NCBI GenBank assembly: GCA_947493535.1
Contig: CANLRK010000003.1
Coordinates: 124,001 to 188,000, forward strand
DNA from: an uncultured Flavobacteriaceae bacterium
Lineage (GTDB): Bacteria > Bacteroidota > Bacteroidia > Flavobacteriales > Flavobacteriaceae
Length of the DNA: 64,000 nucleotides
Direction of reading: 5' to 3'
Positions 62,444 to 64,000 of this stretch are shown one piece after another. The notes beneath the pieces were generated by a model, which was not told the DNA's origin, searched no databases, and saw nothing but the letters and a program-made list of their open reading frames with translations. The position numbers and the translations under genes are program-made. Positions within the stretch are counted from its first letter, which is position 1. Each line of letters starts with the position of its first letter.

Positions 62444-63235
62444 ATGAAGAAAAAAAATATCAATACAGTTTTAGAAGTAAAAAACTTAGCAATTGGTTAT
62501 CAAACTAAAAAGAAAGAAATACGCGTTGCTGAAAAAATCAATTTTGCACTAAAACAAGGTGAGTTGGTAGGGTTAATTGGTGCTAATGGTATAGGGAAAT
62601 CAACATTATTAAAAACAATAACTAATGCAGAGAAGTGTTTGGAAGGAGATGTGTATATTAATAATGAATCACTAAATTCTATAACAAGTATTAATCTAGC
62701 GAAAGAAATTAGTGTCGTGTTGACCGATAATATTTCACATACAAATTTATCGGTACAAGAACTTATTGCTTTAGGGAGACAGCCATATACCAATTGGATA
62801 GGCACACTTACTGAAGCCGATAAATTAAAAACCAAAGAAGCAATAGCGGCAATTCAAATTACTGATTTAGTAGATAAAAAATGCTATGAGTTAAGTGATG
62901 GGCAATTACAAAAAGTAATGCTAGCTAGGGCATTGGCACAGGATACAGCTATAATTGTATTAGATGAACCTACTACGCATTTAGATTTGTACCATAAAGT
63001 ATCGGTACTTAAATTATTGCAAAAGTTAGCTAAGGAAACTCAAAAAACAATTTTATTTTCAACACACGAAATAAATGTAACCCTATCACTTTGCGATAAA
63101 ATTATTTTAATGAAAGAAAACCAAACTTATTTTGGTACACCAAAAGAGTTAATAGCTCAGCAGGCATTTGATAAACTATTCCCTGATGATTTGGTCTTTT
63201 TTGATGAGTTGAGCGGTGCTTTTAAAATAAAATAG
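62444..63235 (+). CDS. ABC transporter ATPase, BtuD/FecE-like
   Basis: 263 residues. Walker A GANGIGKSTLL, Q-loop region SVQELIALGRQPYTNWIG, signature LSDGQLQKVMLARALAQD (LSDGQ rather than LSGGQ), Walker B IIVLDEPTTHLDL, switch His in FSTHEINV. Energises the preceding permease. The YTNWxG segment is typical of FecE-like siderophore/B12 ATPases. Confidence 0.93.
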   Translation: MKKKNINTVLEVKNLAIGYQTKKKEIRVAEKINFALKQGELVGLIGANGIGKSTLLKTITNAEKCLEGDVYINNESLNSITSINLAKEISVVLTDNISHTNLSVQELIALGRQPYTNWIGTLTEADKLKTKEAIAAIQITDLVDKKCYELSDGQLQKVMLARALAQDTAIIVLDEPTTHLDLYHKVSVLKLLQKLAKETQKTILFSTHEINVTLSLCDKIILMKENQTYFGTPKELIAQQAFDKLFPDDLVFFDELSGAFKIK

Positions 63236-63299
63236 CCTACACACTTTAGTATCTTCGGTAAAATCAAATTATCTTTACCCTAAATAGTTAATAGTACAA

Positions 63300-64000
63300 A
63301 TGACAGAAGCGATTATTATAATTTTCTCCGGTGTAGTATTTGGAGTAATTGGATTTTTAATAGGAAAGCGAATTACAAAGTTGCAACAAGAAGCTACGTT
63401 TAATGGGGTTCAACAGCGTACAGTGGCACTAGAGCAACAGTTAAACGAAGTCAAGAATTCATCGGTACATGAGCGTAAAAAACAAGAAGAGGTTTCTCAA
63501 CAGCAACAAACTGAATTAAAAGAGCAAATACAACAATTAATTGCCGAAAAGGAGGTTGTAAGAAAGCAAAAAGACGATGTTACTATTGCGCTTACCAAAC
63601 TTCAAGTTGACTTTAAAAACTTGCAATTAAAAAGTGATGAGCAAAAAGAAGAGGTAAGTAAGTTACAAGAAAAGTTTAGTAAAGAGTTTGAAAATTTAGC
63701 AAACAAAATTCTTGATGAAAAAGCCAATAAGTTTACTGAGCTAAATAGAGAAAACATAAAAGGAATTTTAAATCCGTTACAAGAAAAAATATTACACTTT
63801 GAAAAGAAAATAGAAGACACACATAAAGAAAGCATAGGACAACATGCTAGCTTGAAAGAACAAATACTTGGGTTAAAAGATTTGAACTTGCAAATGAGTA
63901 AAGAAGCATTAAACTTAACTAAAGCATTAAAAGGCGATAGTAAAATGCAAGGAAATTGGGGCGAGTTAGTTTTAGAGCGCGTATTGGAAAAATCTGGTTT
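63300..64000 (+). CDS. rmuC: DNA recombination protein RmuC, 3' end cut by window edge
   Basis: About 233 residues visible from the ATG at 63300; the track missed it because no stop falls inside the window. N-terminal transmembrane helix (IIIIFSGVVFGVIGFLIG), then a long coiled coil (LQQEATFNGVQQRTVALEQQLNEVKN...KQKDDVTIALTKL), and the start of the nuclease-like domain with NILDEKANKF, LNPLQEKILHFEKKIEDTHKES, and ALKGDSKMQGNWGELVLERVLEKSGF, an RmuC hallmark. It limits inversions between short repeats in E. coli. Confidence 0.9.
   Translation, partial: MTEAIIIIFSGVVFGVIGFLIGKRITKLQQEATFNGVQQRTVALEQQLNEVKNSSVHERKKQEEVSQQQQTELKEQIQQLIAEKEVVRKQKDDVTIALTKLQVDFKNLQLKSDEQKEEVSKLQEKFSKEFENLANKILDEKANKFTELNRENIKGILNPLQEKILHFEKKIEDTHKESIGQHASLKEQILGLKDLNLQMSKEALNLTKALKGDSKMQGNWGELVLERVLEKSG

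Noticed and set aside
1-64000. CRISPR arrays, insertion sequences, prophage genes
   Set aside because: No regularly spaced repeats, transposase or phage structural motifs were seen on either strand.

Overview
The window is AT-rich chromosomal DNA of a Flavobacteriia-type bacterium (Bacteroidota; family-level resemblance to Flavobacteriaceae such as Tenacibaculum or Polaribacter, inferred from gene content, not from a search). Pointers are the promoter style TTG-N19-TAnnTTTG with very few Shine-Dalgarno sites, many N-termini of the form MKK...C or MKK...AQ, and Bacteroidota-specific families (DUF6702, DUF2851, DUF4252, DUF3467, DUF1343). No phage, transposon, CRISPR or defence island is visible. 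Most of the window is ordinary core genome with some informative regulatory details.

Layout. 1-6.2 kb: a truncated peptidase E, a CarboxypepD_reg/DUF6702/M1-peptidase group, TatA and an O-methyltransferase. 6.2-14.0 kb (minus): a kynurenine (tryptophan) catabolic operon, kynU-kmo-ridA-iclR-aldehyde dehydrogenase-SDR-haao-acmsd, ending in a terminator. 14-32 kb: mixed housekeeping genes (sensor kinase, MsrA, HerA-like ATPase, QueE, GDPD, NamZ-like lipoprotein, ABC permease, PLP-dependent beta-synthase, a frameshifted DUF2851 gene, K+ channel, AGCS symporter, acyl-CoA dehydrogenase). 31.6-46.7 kb: the translation/transcription block rpsU-xerC-hpf, tRNA-Thr-Tyr-Gly-Thr-tuf-tRNA-Trp-secE-nusG-rplKAJL-rpoBC-DUF3467. 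46.7-53.8 kb: prfC, idi, a pterin synthase, manA, a second tRNA-Thr, two rhodaneses, and an ECF sigma/membrane protein/DUF4252 pair. 53.9-63.2 kb: a vitamin B12 acquisition region interrupted by a small cysteine-assimilation unit: a BtuG-like surface lipoprotein and a BtuB-like receptor with a clear cobalamin riboswitch; cysH-DUF2061 with an Rrf2 regulator; then a PP-loop ATPase with BtuF-, BtuC- and BtuD-like genes. The window ends inside rmuC.

How they work together. The kynurenine operon carries every step from kynurenine to deamination of 2-aminomuconate, but no tryptophan dioxygenase and no enzymes below that point; its SDR lacks the catalytic Tyr and Lys and has no obvious step. The B12 genes make an outer-membrane capture/import pair and an inner-membrane ABC importer. 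rpsU carries a rare strong Shine-Dalgarno sequence, which fits known bS21-dependent translation control in Flavobacteriia.

The best leads are the atypical SDR in the kynurenine operon, the Calx-beta/propeller partner of BtuB, the PP-loop gene heading the B12 ABC operon, the rpsU leader and the terminator abutting xerC, the palindrome over the cysH-operon start site, and the single-base frameshift in DUF2851. I did not find a clearly undescribed multi-gene system.
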